From Roseiflexus sp. (GTDB lineage Bacteria > Chloroflexota > Chloroflexia > Chloroflexales > Roseiflexaceae), in NCBI GenBank assembly GCA_025062325.1, contig JANXAL010000036.1, positions 1 through 38,054 on the forward strand: a stretch of 38,054 nt of DNA, in the 5' to 3' direction. A program made the position numbers and the translations under genes. This document shows, one piece after another, positions 1 through 8,857 of this stretch (within the stretch, counting starts at the first letter, position 1; each line of letters starts with the position of its first letter). Below the pieces are notes generated by a model. The model saw only the letters and a program-made list of their open reading frames with translations. It made no database searches and was not told where the DNA came from.

Positions 1-785
1 ATTTCGATGTCAAAATCCACCGTCGGCTCGTACATCGCCACGTGCCCGGTGTCCACCTTCAGCACCTGCCCCGCCTCCAGCGTGTACTCGACAATCTCGC
101 CGTCCAGACAGACAAACGCAATCCCTGGACCGGTCAACTTCTGCATAATGAACCCTTCGCCGCCGAAGAACCCCGCGCCCAGGCGCTTGCGGAAGTGAAT
201 GTCAAGCCCGACCGTCTTCTCGGCGCAGAGGAACGCCTGCTTCTGGACGATCATCGTCTGCCCTTCGGCGAGCGCCACCGGTACGATCTTGCCGGGGAAG
301 TCGGAGGCGAAGGCGACGATCCCCTTGCCGCCGACCGAGGTGAACTCATTGAGGAACAGGCTTTCGCCGGAGATGGCGCGCTTGAATATCCCGCCCAGCC
401 CGCCGCCGCGGGTGTTGGTCGCCATCTGGATGTTGCCCGACATCCACGACATCGCGCCGGACTCGGAGTAGACCGTCTCACCGGGATCGAGCTCGAGAAT
501 CACTGCCTGCAGGGTCGTACCGACAATCTGATACTCCATCCCGGTCACGCCGCGTCCGCGCGCGGTTACGACAGGATCGGGCAGATCTAGGCGCTGACCG
601 GTCTGACTGGTGAAAGCGTATGTCTCACCTGTTGCGACGGCAGGCGACGGCGCCAAGGAGTGTGGCAGGGGCGCGGCAAGCGGCGGCGCAGGTGCAGCGG
701 GCTGTTGTGCAGCGACCCGCGTGCCGCAGTGTGAACAAAACTTTGCCGTCGGCGATAATCCAGCACCGCAGTTTGGACATTGCAT
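1..785 (-). CDS. AIM24-family protein with N-terminal zinc ribbon (3' end cut by window edge)
   Basis: The reading frame opens at ATG 783-785 and stays open to base 1, giving about 261 residues without a stop, so the C-terminus lies outside the window. An AAGGAG ribosome site sits 8 nt upstream of the ATG. Residues 3-21 form a zinc ribbon with CPNC and CSHC knuckles. A Pro/Ala linker follows, and then an AIM24/TIGR00266-type beta-rich domain from about residue 85. Recognisable pieces are GMEYQIVG, a glycine-rich stretch ([10 protein letters not shown]), the GESLFLNEF segment and the [18 protein letters not shown] strand pair. In bacteria this family has no firmly established biochemical role; the name comes from a yeast mitochondrial protein needed for inner-membrane organisation. 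It follows rho on the same strand, with 142 bp between. The family call is confident; function is unknown. Confidence 0.85.
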   Translation of the reverse strand, partial: MQCPNCGAGLSPTAKFCSHCGTRVAAQQPAAPAPPLAAPLPHSLAPSPAVATGETYAFTSQTGQRLDLPDPVVTARGRGVTGMEYQIVGTTLQAVILELDPGETVYSESGAMSWMSGNIQMATNTRGGGLGGIFKRAISGESLFLNEFTSVGGKGIVAFASDFPGKIVPVALAEGQTMIVQKQAFLCAEKTVGLDIHFRKRLGAGFFGGEGFIMQKLTGPGIAFVCLDGEIVEYTLEAGQVLKVDTGHVAMYEPTVDFDIE

Positions 786-890
786 CGGGATTGCTCCTTG
801 CACATTTCAAGATTGAGTACAACGACGCCTCGGAGTCATTCCTGCAAGAATACACTCCCGCCTATAGAACGACACCTTCCTGCAATTTCG

Positions 891-927
891 ACGACTGACT
901 CTCAACCGCTACCCCTTGACCCCTGAC
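891..927 (-). repeat. Short heptamer-phased tract abutting the rho stop codon
   Basis: Read on the minus strand directly after the TAA of rho, the sequence can be cut into 7-mers such as GTCAGGG, GTCAAGG, GGTAGCG, GTTGAGA and GTCAGTC. It is a short, degenerate member of the tract family seen at 8754-8857, 9719-9946 and 22216-22493. The rest of the 786-927 gap holds the ribosome site of the downstream gene. I see no convincing hairpin with a T-run there. Confidence 0.45.
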
Positions 928-2271
928 TTAATTCGCCTTACTCAGCGTCGCCAGGAACTCGGCATTGTTGCGCGTCTTCGCCATACGCGTCAGCACCAGT
1001 TCGGTGCCCTCGCCTTCGCCGAGCATGCTGACCATCCGGCGCAGCGTCCATACCTGACGCAGCACGTCGGGCGGCAACAGCAACTCCTCGCGGCGCGTAC
1101 CGCTGCGCGTGATATCGATGGCCGGGAAGACGCGCTTCTCTGCCAGTTTGCGGTCAAGATGCAGCTCCATGTTGCCGGTGCCCTTGAACTCCTCGTAGAT
1201 CACATCGTCCATCCGGCTGCCAGTATCGATCAGACAGGTCGCAATGATCGTAAGCGATCCGCCATTCTCGATATTGCGCGCAGCACCGAAGAAACGCTTG
1301 GGCGGATAGAGCGCGACCGGATCGATCCCGCCGGAGAGGGTGCGTCCGCTCGGCGGCATATCGAGGTTGTACGCACGCGCCAGACGGGTGATCGAGTCCA
1401 TCAAAATCACGACATCCTGCCCCCCCTCGACCAGGCGCTTGGCGCGTTCCAGCGTCATCTCGGCGACCTTCGTATGATCCTCGACCGGCTCATCGAACGT
1501 TGACGAAATGACCTCTCCCTTGACCGAACGCCGCATGTCGGTGACTTCCTCCGGACGTTCACCGATCAGCAGCACCATCAGGTGAATGTCCTGATAGTTG
1601 GTCGTAATGCCATTCGCAATCGCCTTCAGCAGCAGCGTCTTACCGGCTTTGGGAGGCGACACGATCAGACCGCGTTGCCCGCGACCGATTGGCGCCACGA
1701 GATCAACCAGACGAGTTGCAAGCAGATGCGGCTCCGTTTCGAGCTTAATCTGCTCGTTGGGGAAAATCGGAGTCAACTGGTCAAACGACGGACGTTTCCG
1801 CGCCGTCTCCGGGTCCATCCCGTTGACCATCTCAACGCGCAGGAGCGAGTAGTAGCGCTCGCTCTCCTTCGGCGGACGAATCAGCCCCCAGACACGATCG
1901 CCCGTGCGCAATCCAAATCGTCGGATCTGCGATTGCGACACATAGACGTCGTTCGGCCCCGGCAGCATGCGCTCGCCGCGCAGGAAGCCATACCCATCGG
2001 CGACGATTTCGAGGATGCCATCAGACAGGGTATGACCTGCTTCTTCAGTTTGCGCCTGCAGCAGCTTGAAAATCAGATCCTGCTTTTTGAGATTGCTGAC
2101 GCCGGTGATCCCGATCGCCTTCGCCATTTCTCGGAGTTCAGCGAGCGTTTTGCTCTCAAGCTCGGCAACATTAATGATTGGCTTGTCGCGAACGGGTTCT
2201 GTGTACTCGGCAACCGGCTCGCCGCCATTGCCATTGTTGGTTGTGGTATTTTTCGTTCTCATTTTTGGCAC
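928..2271 (-). CDS. rho: Transcription termination factor Rho
   Basis: Rho is a hexameric RNA-dependent ATPase that terminates transcription. The protein has 447 residues, within the usual range. The N-terminal helical Rho_N segment (about residues 34-75) is followed by the cold-shock-like RNA-binding domain, with DGYGFLRG at about 92-99. The RecA-like motor follows, with Walker A SPPKAGKT at 205-212, Walker [17 protein letters not shown], and the Q/R-loop region around [20 protein letters not shown]. The start is GTG at 2269-2271, 6 nt after an AAGGAG ribosome site at 2278-2283. An internal ATG three codons later is less well placed. The first 30 residues are Asn/Thr/Gly rich and not conserved. 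It is transcribed divergently from alaS across a 596-bp spacer. Confidence 0.97.
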   Translation of the reverse strand: MPKMRTKNTTTNNGNGGEPVAEYTEPVRDKPIINVAELESKTLAELREMAKAIGITGVSNLKKQDLIFKLLQAQTEEAGHTLSDGILEIVADGYGFLRGERMLPGPNDVYVSQSQIRRFGLRTGDRVWGLIRPPKESERYYSLLRVEMVNGMDPETARKRPSFDQLTPIFPNEQIKLETEPHLLATRLVDLVAPIGRGQRGLIVSPPKAGKTLLLKAIANGITTNYQDIHLMVLLIGERPEEVTDMRRSVKGEVISSTFDEPVEDHTKVAEMTLERAKRLVEGGQDVVILMDSITRLARAYNLDMPPSGRTLSGGIDPVALYPPKRFFGAARNIENGGSLTIIATCLIDTGSRMDDVIYEEFKGTGNMELHLDRKLAEKRVFPAIDITRSGTRREELLLPPDVLRQVWTLRRMVSMLGEGEGTELVLTRMAKTRNNAEFLATLSKAN

Positions 2272-2712
2272 AGAAAACTCCTTGCTGACGTGTACGCACG
2301 CCAGCTATCACACGGCAAGTACAGATTAGATATCAATCGTTCCAGATAAACCCACAGGTGCGTCGTTGCGGGCATAGGACGTTCTATTGACGCACAGACG
2401 GCGCAACCGCGCGTGCCGCTTTCCTTTAGTCGAACTGCGCCGATTCTGTTGTGATGGGAATAATGCTCGTGCCAATCAGCAGTTGGCGCTTTGCTTCCAT
2501 AAACAAGCTACAACGAATGGCGCTCGACCACACTGAAGGCTCACGGCGGTTGCGTCACTGAAATCGGAGGGCTACGCCATGCTTTATGTAGATACAGACT
2601 GACACCACAGTATGGTGGACGCCTGGTGCTTCCCAGAGGATGAATAGCCTTTGGAGTCGCTCTGAATGCGAGATCTGGAGGATTGCCAACGCAATGCTTC
2701 ACTCGCACTTCT

Positions 2713-2721
2713 ATTATAGCA
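2713..2721 (-). promoter_or_regulatory. Possible extended -10 element upstream of rho
   Basis: On the minus strand the sequence reads TGCTATAAT, a perfect extended -10 (TGn plus TATAAT). A TTGACA hexamer lies only 7 nt upstream, which is too close to act as its -35 box. The element would start transcription near 2706 and leave a long rho leader. It is a suggestion only. Confidence 0.25.
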
Positions 2722-2759
2722 CACTTGTCAAGATTTGGCGCCGATCCAGTGCCGCATTG

Positions 2760-2789
2760 TTGACGCAGCGCGCTCATATGCCGTACAAT
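2760..2789 (+). promoter_or_regulatory. Sigma70-type promoter for alaS
   Basis: TTGACG at 2760-2765 and TACAAT at 2784-2789 are separated by 18 bp. Each matches the consensus at 5 of 6 bases. Transcription would begin near 2796, about 72 nt before the preferred alaS start codon. Confidence 0.7.
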
Positions 2790-2798
2790 GCACTATGA

Positions 2799-2813
2799 CG
2801 GTACCGCGTACCG
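2799..2813 (+). promoter_or_regulatory. Perfect palindrome at the alaS transcript start
   Basis: CGGTAC, a CGC spacer, then GTACCG: a perfect 6-bp inverted repeat positioned a few bases after the predicted transcription start. It could be an operator or a small 5'-UTR hairpin. E. coli AlaRS is known to repress its own gene through a palindrome flanking the start site, so autoregulation is one possibility, but that is inference. Confidence 0.35.
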
Positions 2814-2867
2814 CGTTGCCTGCCACAGTGCGGTATGGCGGCATCTCTGGCAGAGGCTCATATCGCT

Positions 2868-5585
2868 ATGAAAACGCTTTCCAGCGCTGCGATTCGTGAA
2901 CAGTTCCTGCGCTTCTTTGAGGAACGCGGTCACGTTCGTGTGCCCAGTTCATCGCTCATCCCCGGCAACGATCCAACCCTGCTGTTCACCAACTCGGGCA
3001 TGGTGCAGTTCAAAGACACGTTCCTGGGGCTTGAGCGCCGCCCCTACACCCGCGCGACAACGGTCCAGAAGTGTCTGCGCGTCTCCGGCAAACACAACGA
3101 TCTCGAAGAAGTCGGCCCATCGCCGCGCCATCACACGTTCTTCGAGATGCTAGGCAATTTCTCCTTCGGCGATTATTTCAAAGCCGAAGCTATTCCGATG
3201 GCGTGGGAATTGCTGACAAAGGTGTTTGAACTTCCTGTCGAACGCCTGTGGTTTACCGTTTTTGAGGGCGATGATGAGATCCCCCCCGATGATGAAGCGG
3301 CGCAGCTCTGGATCGCCGCTGGCGCCGACCCGGATCGGGTGCTGCGCTTTGGACGCAAGGATAACTTCTGGGTCATGGCGGATAGCGGTCCATGCGGTCC
3401 CTGTTCCGAAATTATCATCTATATCGGCGACGACCTGAAGGCGATGAGCGCGCAAGGGGTCAACTCCGACGATCCCAATTACATCGAAATCTGGAACAAT
3501 GTCTTTATGCAGTACGACCGCGCCACCATGCAGCCGCTGCCGCGCCCCTCGGTCGATACGGGCATGGGACTTGAACGCATGGCGATGGTGATGCAGGGAG
3601 TGCATTCCACATATGACACTGACCTGTTCATACCGTTGATTGAACGCCAACTGGCGTTGCTTGGCGCTGACGAATCCGCCTATCGCACCCACGTCGCTCC
3701 GTACCGCGCCATCGCCGATCACAGCCGCGCTGTAGCGTTTCTGATCGCCGATGGCGTATTGCCGGGCAATACGGGGCGCTCGTATGTGCTGCGCCGCATT
3801 CTGCGCCGCGCCGTCTATCAGGGGCGCACCATCGGCTTCGAGAAGCCGTTCCTCTCCGAGATCGTCGCGGTGGTGATTGAGCAAATGGGCGCTGTCTATC
3901 CTGAATTGCGCGAACGCGCCGCGTTTATTCTTGAAACCGTGGATCTTGAGGAGCGCCAGTTCCTGCGCACCCTCTCCGGCGGCATCAGTATCCTGAATAG
4001 CGTTATCGAGCGGGTGCGCGCCAGCGGCAGCGCGGTCATTCCCGGCGATGATGCGTTTACGCTCAAGGATACCTACGGCTTCCCGCTTGATCTAACGCAA
4101 AAAATTGCTGCAGAATACGGATTGACCGTGGACGAAGCGGGGTATGAGCGCCGTATGGAGGAGCAACGCGCCCGTGGACGCCGCGCCGCGCAGTTCAGGC
4201 GCGCTGTTGATGCCGAAGTGTGGGCGGATATCGACCTCCCGCCAACCCGCTTTACCGGCTACACCAGCGTCGCTGGCAGTGGTACGGTGAAGGCGCTGGT
4301 CGTCGCTGGCGATCAGGTCGCCGAAGCGAGCGCTGGTCAACAGGTGCAGATTGCGCTCGACAGCACGCCGTTCTATGCCGAAAGCGGCGGTCAGATCGGC
4401 GATACCGGGATGCTGATCGGGCCGCACGGTCGCGTGCGGGTCGAAGATGTCCAGCGCCCTGTGCCCAGCGTGATTGTCCACTACGGTGTGGTGGAAGAGG
4501 GAACTATCGCCATTCACGAAACGGTCGAAGCGCAGGTCGATAGCGCGCGCCGCGCCGCTATTATGCGCAGCCACACGGCAACGCACCTGCTCCATCGCGC
4601 ACTGCGCGATGTGCTTGGCGAACATGCGGCGCAGGCAGGGTCGCTGGTTGCGCCGGATCGCTTGCGGTTCGACTTCACGCACACTCGTCCGGTCACGCCG
4701 GAGCAACTGCGCGAGATCGAACGGCGTGTCAACGCCTGGATCCGCGCCGATACGCCGGTCGTCTGGCAGGAACTGCAGTACCAGGCGGCGCTTGAAGCAG
4801 GAGCAATCGCGCTGTTCGGCGAAAAGTACGGCGATGTGGTGCGCATGGTAACTATCGGGTGCGTCAACGGGAGCGATGCGCCTTCTCCCGCTGCTCTCGC
4901 TGAGCGCCAGCACGCAGGCTTCACCATGTGCTCGCGCGAGCTGTGCGGCGGCACGCACGTTGGTCGAAGCGGTGAGATCGGGCTGTTCCGTATTATCTCA
5001 GAAAGCAGCATCGCCGCCGGTGTGCGGCGCATCGAGGCGCTGACCGGCGCTGAAGCCGAACAGTGGGTCGATGCGCAGATCGCCACGCTCCAGGAAATCG
5101 CTGCTCGCATCGGCGCACCGCACTCGCAACTGGTCGAACGTATTGAGGCGTTGCTGGCCGAACTGAAACAGCGTCAGCGCGCCCTCGATGAACTGACCGC
5201 GCGCCTGACGCGCAGTCATCTCGAAGGGTTGCTCGCCAACGTCCAAGTGGTCGGCGATATTCGCTTTCTGGCAGCGCAGGTCGAAGCGCCCGACACGGCG
5301 CGCCTGCGCGAAATGGGCGACTGGCTGCGCGATAAACTGGGATCGGGCGTCGTGGTGCTGGCGACGGCGATCGATGGGAAAGCGCAGATCCTGGCCATGG
5401 CGACACCCGATCTGGCAGGAAAGCGTATCCACGCTGGCAATCTGGTGAAAACGCTGGCGCCAATCGTCGGCGGCAGCGGTGGCGGCCGCCCCGATATGGC
5501 GCAGGCTGGCGGGCGTGATGTTGCGAATATTTCTAAAGCATTGGAGCACGTCGCCGCAGCGATTGCGGCGCAGGCCGGGGTGTGA
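2868..5585 (+). CDS. alaS: Alanine--tRNA ligase
   Basis: Charges tRNA-Ala in the cytoplasm. From the preferred start the protein is 905 residues, a usual length. The class II catalytic core opens with AAIREQFLRFFEERGH and contains the motif 2 region around TTVQKCLRVSGKHNDLE. The editing domain carries the metal site HTATH (His569, His573) and CGGTH (Cys693, His697). The C-terminal C-Ala/DHHA1-like domain contains the glycine-rich GGSGGGRPDMAQAGG stretch. I chose ATG 2868-2870 because homologues begin at about this point and an AGAGG lies 11 nt upstream. An in-frame ATG at 2835 would add 11 residues. Its stop overlaps a GTG that could start the next gene, suggesting co-transcription. Confidence 0.96.
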   Translation: MKTLSSAAIREQFLRFFEERGHVRVPSSSLIPGNDPTLLFTNSGMVQFKDTFLGLERRPYTRATTVQKCLRVSGKHNDLEEVGPSPRHHTFFEMLGNFSFGDYFKAEAIPMAWELLTKVFELPVERLWFTVFEGDDEIPPDDEAAQLWIAAGADPDRVLRFGRKDNFWVMADSGPCGPCSEIIIYIGDDLKAMSAQGVNSDDPNYIEIWNNVFMQYDRATMQPLPRPSVDTGMGLERMAMVMQGVHSTYDTDLFIPLIERQLALLGADESAYRTHVAPYRAIADHSRAVAFLIADGVLPGNTGRSYVLRRILRRAVYQGRTIGFEKPFLSEIVAVVIEQMGAVYPELRERAAFILETVDLEERQFLRTLSGGISILNSVIERVRASGSAVIPGDDAFTLKDTYGFPLDLTQKIAAEYGLTVDEAGYERRMEEQRARGRRAAQFRRAVDAEVWADIDLPPTRFTGYTSVAGSGTVKALVVAGDQVAEASAGQQVQIALDSTPFYAESGGQIGDTGMLIGPHGRVRVEDVQRPVPSVIVHYGVVEEGTIAIHETVEAQVDSARRAAIMRSHTATHLLHRALRDVLGEHAAQAGSLVAPDRLRFDFTHTRPVTPEQLREIERRVNAWIRADTPVVWQELQYQAALEAGAIALFGEKYGDVVRMVTIGCVNGSDAPSPAALAERQHAGFTMCSRELCGGTHVGRSGEIGLFRIISESSIAAGVRRIEALTGAEAEQWVDAQIATLQEIAARIGAPHSQLVERIEALLAELKQRQRALDELTARLTRSHLEGLLANVQVVGDIRFLAAQVEAPDTARLREMGDWLRDKLGSGVVVLATAIDGKAQILAMATPDLAGKRIHAGNLVKTLAPIVGGSGGGRPDMAQAGGRDVANISKALEHVAAAIAAQAGV

Positions 5586-5602
5586 CCCCAGGGAGATCCG
5601 GC

Positions 5603-7612
5603 ATGTCGGATGACACTTTACCACAACGACCGAAACCGCAACCGACAGGGATCACAGCGGTGCTCAGCGCTATTCTGGCATCCAATCCGGCATCGGCAGT
5701 TGTGCCGGTTGTCCCTGCCGATACGCTCGACGGCATTATTGAACGGGTGCGCGCTGCGCGCGCCAGCAGCGTTCAACTGTTGGTTCCTGAGGGCGTTCCG
5801 GCGCTCCGGGGGCGCCGGAGCTTTGCTGCGTTGCGCTTGATTCTGCAGCGCGATGGTATTAGCATCCTGGTGATCAGCCCCGACGCGAGCGTCCTTGAAG
5901 CAGCGCGCGCTGGCGGCCTGGAAACCATGGCGGTAGGCGACTCATCTCCGCCACGGCCAACAACCGCAGCGCCAGCAGCGCCACCCTCCACCCAACCAGT
6001 CATTGACAAGCGCGACGCTGAGTTTCTGCGCGCGCTGGACAACGTACCAGCGCGGGAACGCTTTGCCGAATTGTCGGACTCAGACGCGGCATTCGCAGCG
6101 TCGCTCGACGATCTCTCTGAGGCAATTGCTGCCGCTTCGTCCCCTCCAGCAGAACAGACGGCGCCGCCTCCCGCTCCCAAACCATCGCGCCGGGTGAGCG
6201 CCGCCGACATTCGCCTCAGTCCGGAAGAAGAGCGCCGCGCTGCCGCATATGAGACAGGTCGACCGAGCGAGGCGCCGCCGCGTCGCACTGCCGCACCGCA
6301 CCGCACTCCGGCGCCGCGTGACGCCAGACGCACCGCACGGCGGACAGCGGCGCCCACCCGCATCGGCGACCATACGATGATTATTGGCGTCGCTATTGCC
6401 GTCCTGGTCGTCGCCCTGCTGATTGCGTTCGGCTGGTACCAGACCAATCGCGTATCGATTATTGTAGGACCGCCCGTCGTTCAGAGCCGCAGTCAACCCT
6501 TCCGCGATGAAATCATCCCGATTACCACGGCCGATCCAGGACCGAACCCGTCATCGATCCAGGCGGCGGTGGTGCAGGCAAGCGCCTCTTTCACTGTTCA
6601 GGGACAGGTGACGAGTGAGACGTTGACGCCCGTTGGCCGTGCGACCGGTCAGGTGCGCATTATCAATGTCGTTGAACAGCCCTTTCCGCTGCCCGAAGGC
6701 ACAGAACTGCTCGGACGAAACTCCGACGGAGCCGAAGTGCGCTTTGCCATCGAAGGACCGGTCACCGTGCCTCCCGCCGTCACCACGACAAGCGATCGCG
6801 GTCGCAGCACCACGTATGGCGAAATCGTTGTCACGGTCGTTGCGCGCTCCCCCGGCAGCGCCTCTAATGTCGGCGCGAACGCCTTGACTCAACTGCTCAT
6901 CCCGGGGATGCAACCGATTGTCAGCGACAGGGGGAATCTGCTCATCCGGCATGAGGCGATTGGCGGCGGCACTGAACAGATGCAGCGAATTGTCACTGAA
7001 GCCGATGTGCAACGGGTGCTCGGCGAGGCGCTGACTGGCCTGTACAACGCCGGGATGCAGCAGCTTGTCCGTCAGATCGATCAGAATATACTGGCAATCG
7101 ACCCGACGACAATTTTTCCAAGTTCTATCGATCTGGCGCAGCCGGATGCCTACGATCCGCCGCTGATCGAACCCCCCATTGGTCAACCGGTCGACCCTGC
7201 CAATCCCGTCTTCCGCCTGACGGTCAGCACACGTTTTAGCGCCCTGGCGACCCCCCGTGAACGTCTGGTCAACAAGCAGCTCGAAGTGGTCGTGCCACAG
7301 CACTTCCTGCAACGCGGCACACGCTGCAACGCGAATGAGCGCGTCGGATTCGATGTCGCTGGCTGGCGCTGGGACGGCTCGAAGCTGACGATCAATGGCG
7401 CTGTCACCTGCACTGAGTACGGAGTCCTAACGTCAGACACGCTCAATCAGATCAGGAGGGCGCTGGTTGGCGTCTCACGCAGCGATGCGGAAACCATCCT
7501 CAAGCGGTTTGAGCAACAGGGGTTGATCAGCAACTACACCCTTCCCGCAATCCAGACGTTGCCAGGGTTTGATTTCCTGATCGACGTGCGACCCACTAGT
7601 GCTTCGTCGTAG
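5603..7612 (+). CDS. Single-pass membrane protein with baseplate-J-like external domain
   Basis: 669 residues from ATG 5603, which follows a GGGAG ribosome site by 7 nt. A GTG at 5582 overlapping the alaS stop is an alternative. The N-terminal 120 residues form a compact alpha/beta region, followed by a disordered Pro/Ala/Arg-rich stretch (about 120-255). One transmembrane helix lies at about 258-282 (MIIGVAIAVLVVALLIAFGW). The remainder is predicted to be outside. Around residues 345-440 it carries the pattern of baseplate J/gp47-like proteins: RATGQVRIIN, a PLPEGTELL turn, VVTVVARSPGSASNVGANAL, then a conserved Pro. Such proteins are common in Gram-positive-type bacteria and Chloroflexota, and their role is not established. 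It is probably co-transcribed with alaS. Confidence 0.72.
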   Translation: MSDDTLPQRPKPQPTGITAVLSAILASNPASAVVPVVPADTLDGIIERVRAARASSVQLLVPEGVPALRGRRSFAALRLILQRDGISILVISPDASVLEAARAGGLETMAVGDSSPPRPTTAAPAAPPSTQPVIDKRDAEFLRALDNVPARERFAELSDSDAAFAASLDDLSEAIAAASSPPAEQTAPPPAPKPSRRVSAADIRLSPEEERRAAAYETGRPSEAPPRRTAAPHRTPAPRDARRTARRTAAPTRIGDHTMIIGVAIAVLVVALLIAFGWYQTNRVSIIVGPPVVQSRSQPFRDEIIPITTADPGPNPSSIQAAVVQASASFTVQGQVTSETLTPVGRATGQVRIINVVEQPFPLPEGTELLGRNSDGAEVRFAIEGPVTVPPAVTTTSDRGRSTTYGEIVVTVVARSPGSASNVGANALTQLLIPGMQPIVSDRGNLLIRHEAIGGGTEQMQRIVTEADVQRVLGEALTGLYNAGMQQLVRQIDQNILAIDPTTIFPSSIDLAQPDAYDPPLIEPPIGQPVDPANPVFRLTVSTRFSALATPRERLVNKQLEVVVPQHFLQRGTRCNANERVGFDVAGWRWDGSKLTINGAVTCTEYGVLTSDTLNQIRRALVGVSRSDAETILKRFEQQGLISNYTLPAIQTLPGFDFLIDVRPTSASS

Positions 7613-7760
7613 GAGCCGATCCGCACTGACGGCATTGCTCGGATACCGTTAATGCAAAGACGCGCAGGCGCAAGGCATTGCATCCACTATTGTATTGTTG
7701 CGTCTTGGCGTCAATCCTTGTGAGAAATAATCTCAGCCCGGACTCGGAAGGAGCACATTC
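7613..7760 (+). repeat. Intergenic inverted repeat between the baseplate-J-like gene and ruvX
   Basis: A 15-bp arm near 7660 (GACGCGCAGGCGCAA) is complementary at 12 of 15 positions to an arm near 7704 (TTGCGTCTTGGCGTC), with about 30 bp between. It resembles the GACGCAAAGACG-type words that recur between genes in some bacterial genomes. Just before the ruvX ribosome site is a perfect TGAGA-AATAA-TCTCA hairpin. No T-run follows either structure, so they are poor terminators. Confidence 0.4.
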
Positions 7761-8201
7761 GTGAAAACTGGCGAACCCGGACGGGTCATGGCGCTCGATG
7801 TTGGCGAACGACGCATCGGCATAGCATTGAGCGATCCAACCCGCACGCTGGCTGCGCCACTGACCACCATTCGCGCCGAGCCACGCGCCGCGGCGCTGAA
7901 ACGCATCGCCACCCTCATTCGTGAACATGAGGTAACGGCCTTGGTCATTGGGTTGCCCCTGACGATGAGTGGCAATGTAGGACCACAGGCGACGCTGGTG
8001 CAGCAATTTGCAGATGAACTGCGTCAGATGATCGAGATCCCGCTCTATTTTATCGATGAACGGCTGACCACTGCCGCAGCCGAGCGAATGATGCTGGAGC
8101 TTAATCTCAAGCCTGAACAGCGCAAGGCGCGCATTGATGAGGTAGCGGCATCGATCATTTTACAGGATTTTCTCGACGTATCCCGGCAGACGTCGGGGTA
8201 G
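7761..8201 (+). CDS. ruvX: Putative pre-16S rRNA nuclease / Holliday-junction-resolvase-like YqgF (RuvX)
   Basis: 146 residues with the RNase-H-like fold of the YqgF family. The N-terminal strand is MALDVGERRIGIALSD, with the first acidic residue. The middle motif is VIGLPLTMSGNVG, followed by FIDERLTTAAAERMM and the C-terminal IDEVAASIILQDFL with the last acidic residues. Family members mature 16S rRNA 5' ends in E. coli; a role in recombination was suggested earlier. The GTG start at 7761 has an excellent GGAAGGAG ribosome site. The 3' end overlaps the convergent kinase gene by 47 bp. Confidence 0.93.
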   Translation: MKTGEPGRVMALDVGERRIGIALSDPTRTLAAPLTTIRAEPRAAALKRIATLIREHEVTALVIGLPLTMSGNVGPQATLVQQFADELRQMIEIPLYFIDERLTTAAAERMMLELNLKPEQRKARIDEVAASIILQDFLDVSRQTSG

Positions 8202-8739
8202 CGCCGACCAATTCAATCCACTCCAGGATGGTATGCAGCACATCCTCAAGCGGTGCATAGGTGTCTACCACCAGATATGGCTCCTGAATAGGATAGTTCG
8301 ACGTTTCAGCCCGCCGACGCAGATGGTCCTGGAGATGTTCCCACGTGGTCACATGGTGTGATGGAAGGCGTAACGCGGCGCGTTGTTCAATGCGCCGGCG
8401 CCACTCTTCTTCCGACGAACAGATGCATTCGATGACGAGCAGACGTGCGCCAGTATCGTGGGCAACGACGCAGGCAGTGGTGTATCCGCCAATTTCGCTG
8501 AGGGGGCTATCGCAGATGACGCTCAGGTTCTGGAGCAACTGCCGCCGTGCGACGTTGAACATTGCAATGTAGGCAAGCCCGCCAGCGTCTTCCACGTGGC
8601 CATCCAGCACATCTTTGATGTCGTCCTTGTCGATGAGAGGAATGCCGAGGCGTCGGCTAAGACCGCGCGCGACTGCGCTCTTGCCGGAACCGGGGTGGCC
8701 TTTCATGGCGATAAGGAGAGGACGATTAATCGGCGTCAT
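8155..8739 (-). CDS. AAA-type P-loop kinase-like protein
   Basis: 194 residues. Walker A is GHPGSGKS at 14-21, followed by the LIDKDDIKDVL pattern typical of AAA_33 and zeta-toxin-like or gluconate-kinase-like small-molecule kinases. A basic LID-like region (SEEEWRRRIEQRAALR) comes later. The substrate cannot be read from sequence. The ATG at 8739 is preceded by GAAGAG. The gene's last 47 bp are antisense to the end of ruvX. Upstream lies a heptamer tract rather than an ordinary spacer. Confidence 0.75.
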   Translation of the reverse strand: MTPINRPLLIAMKGHPGSGKSAVARGLSRRLGIPLIDKDDIKDVLDGHVEDAGGLAYIAMFNVARRQLLQNLSVICDSPLSEIGGYTTACVVAHDTGARLLVIECICSSEEEWRRRIEQRAALRLPSHHVTTWEHLQDHLRRRAETSNYPIQEPYLVVDTYAPLEDVLHTILEWIELVGATPTSAGIRRENPVK

Positions 8740-8753
8740 CGATGCTCTTCAAC

Positions 8754-8857
8754 TAAGAACTCAGAATCAGCTCAGGGGTTAGGGGTTTGATCGCCGCTCA
8801 TCTGCCTGCAACTTCGCCTGCTCACCTCTTGTCTCTGGCCCCTTGCCTCCAGCCTCA
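8754..8857 (-). repeat. Heptamer-phased intergenic tract
   Basis: The minus strand, starting with the TGA stop of the DUF2520 gene, can be cut into 7-mers: TGAGGCT, GGAGGCA, AGGGGCC, AGAGACA, then AAGTTGC, AGGCAGA and ACCCCTA, ACCCCTG. Part of it (GCGATCAAACCCCTAACCCC) is nearly identical to a segment of the next tract (9719-9946). It fills the whole gap between the DUF2520 gene and the kinase gene. Confidence 0.6.

Larger units (their letters stand above)
2272..2867. other. Divergent rho/alaS intergenic region
   Basis: About 600 bp without a convincing gene. It holds the alaS promoter (2760-2789), a small palindrome in the alaS leader (2799-2813), a possible extended -10 element for rho (2713-2721) and the rho ribosome site (2278-2283). 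The one 78-codon open frame inside it (minus, 2541-2777) has no recognisable domain or ribosome site. If the rho promoter is as proposed, the rho mRNA would carry a leader of roughly 430 nt. I see no T-box core motif, although the alaS location made me look for one. Confidence 0.6.

Noticed and set aside
42-590. 182-codon plus-strand frame at the left edge
   Set aside because: It is the antisense shadow of the AIM24-family gene, whose zinc ribbon, domain and ribosome site are clear.
2541-2777. 78-codon minus-strand frame in the rho/alaS spacer
   Set aside because: No ribosome site, no recognisable motif, and it covers the promoter region of alaS and the candidate rho promoter.
2796-2867. T-box riboswitch before alaS
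   Set aside because: GGTACCGCG resembles the T-box core, but the predicted leader is only about 70 nt, there is no specifier stem, and no terminator/antiterminator pair is visible.
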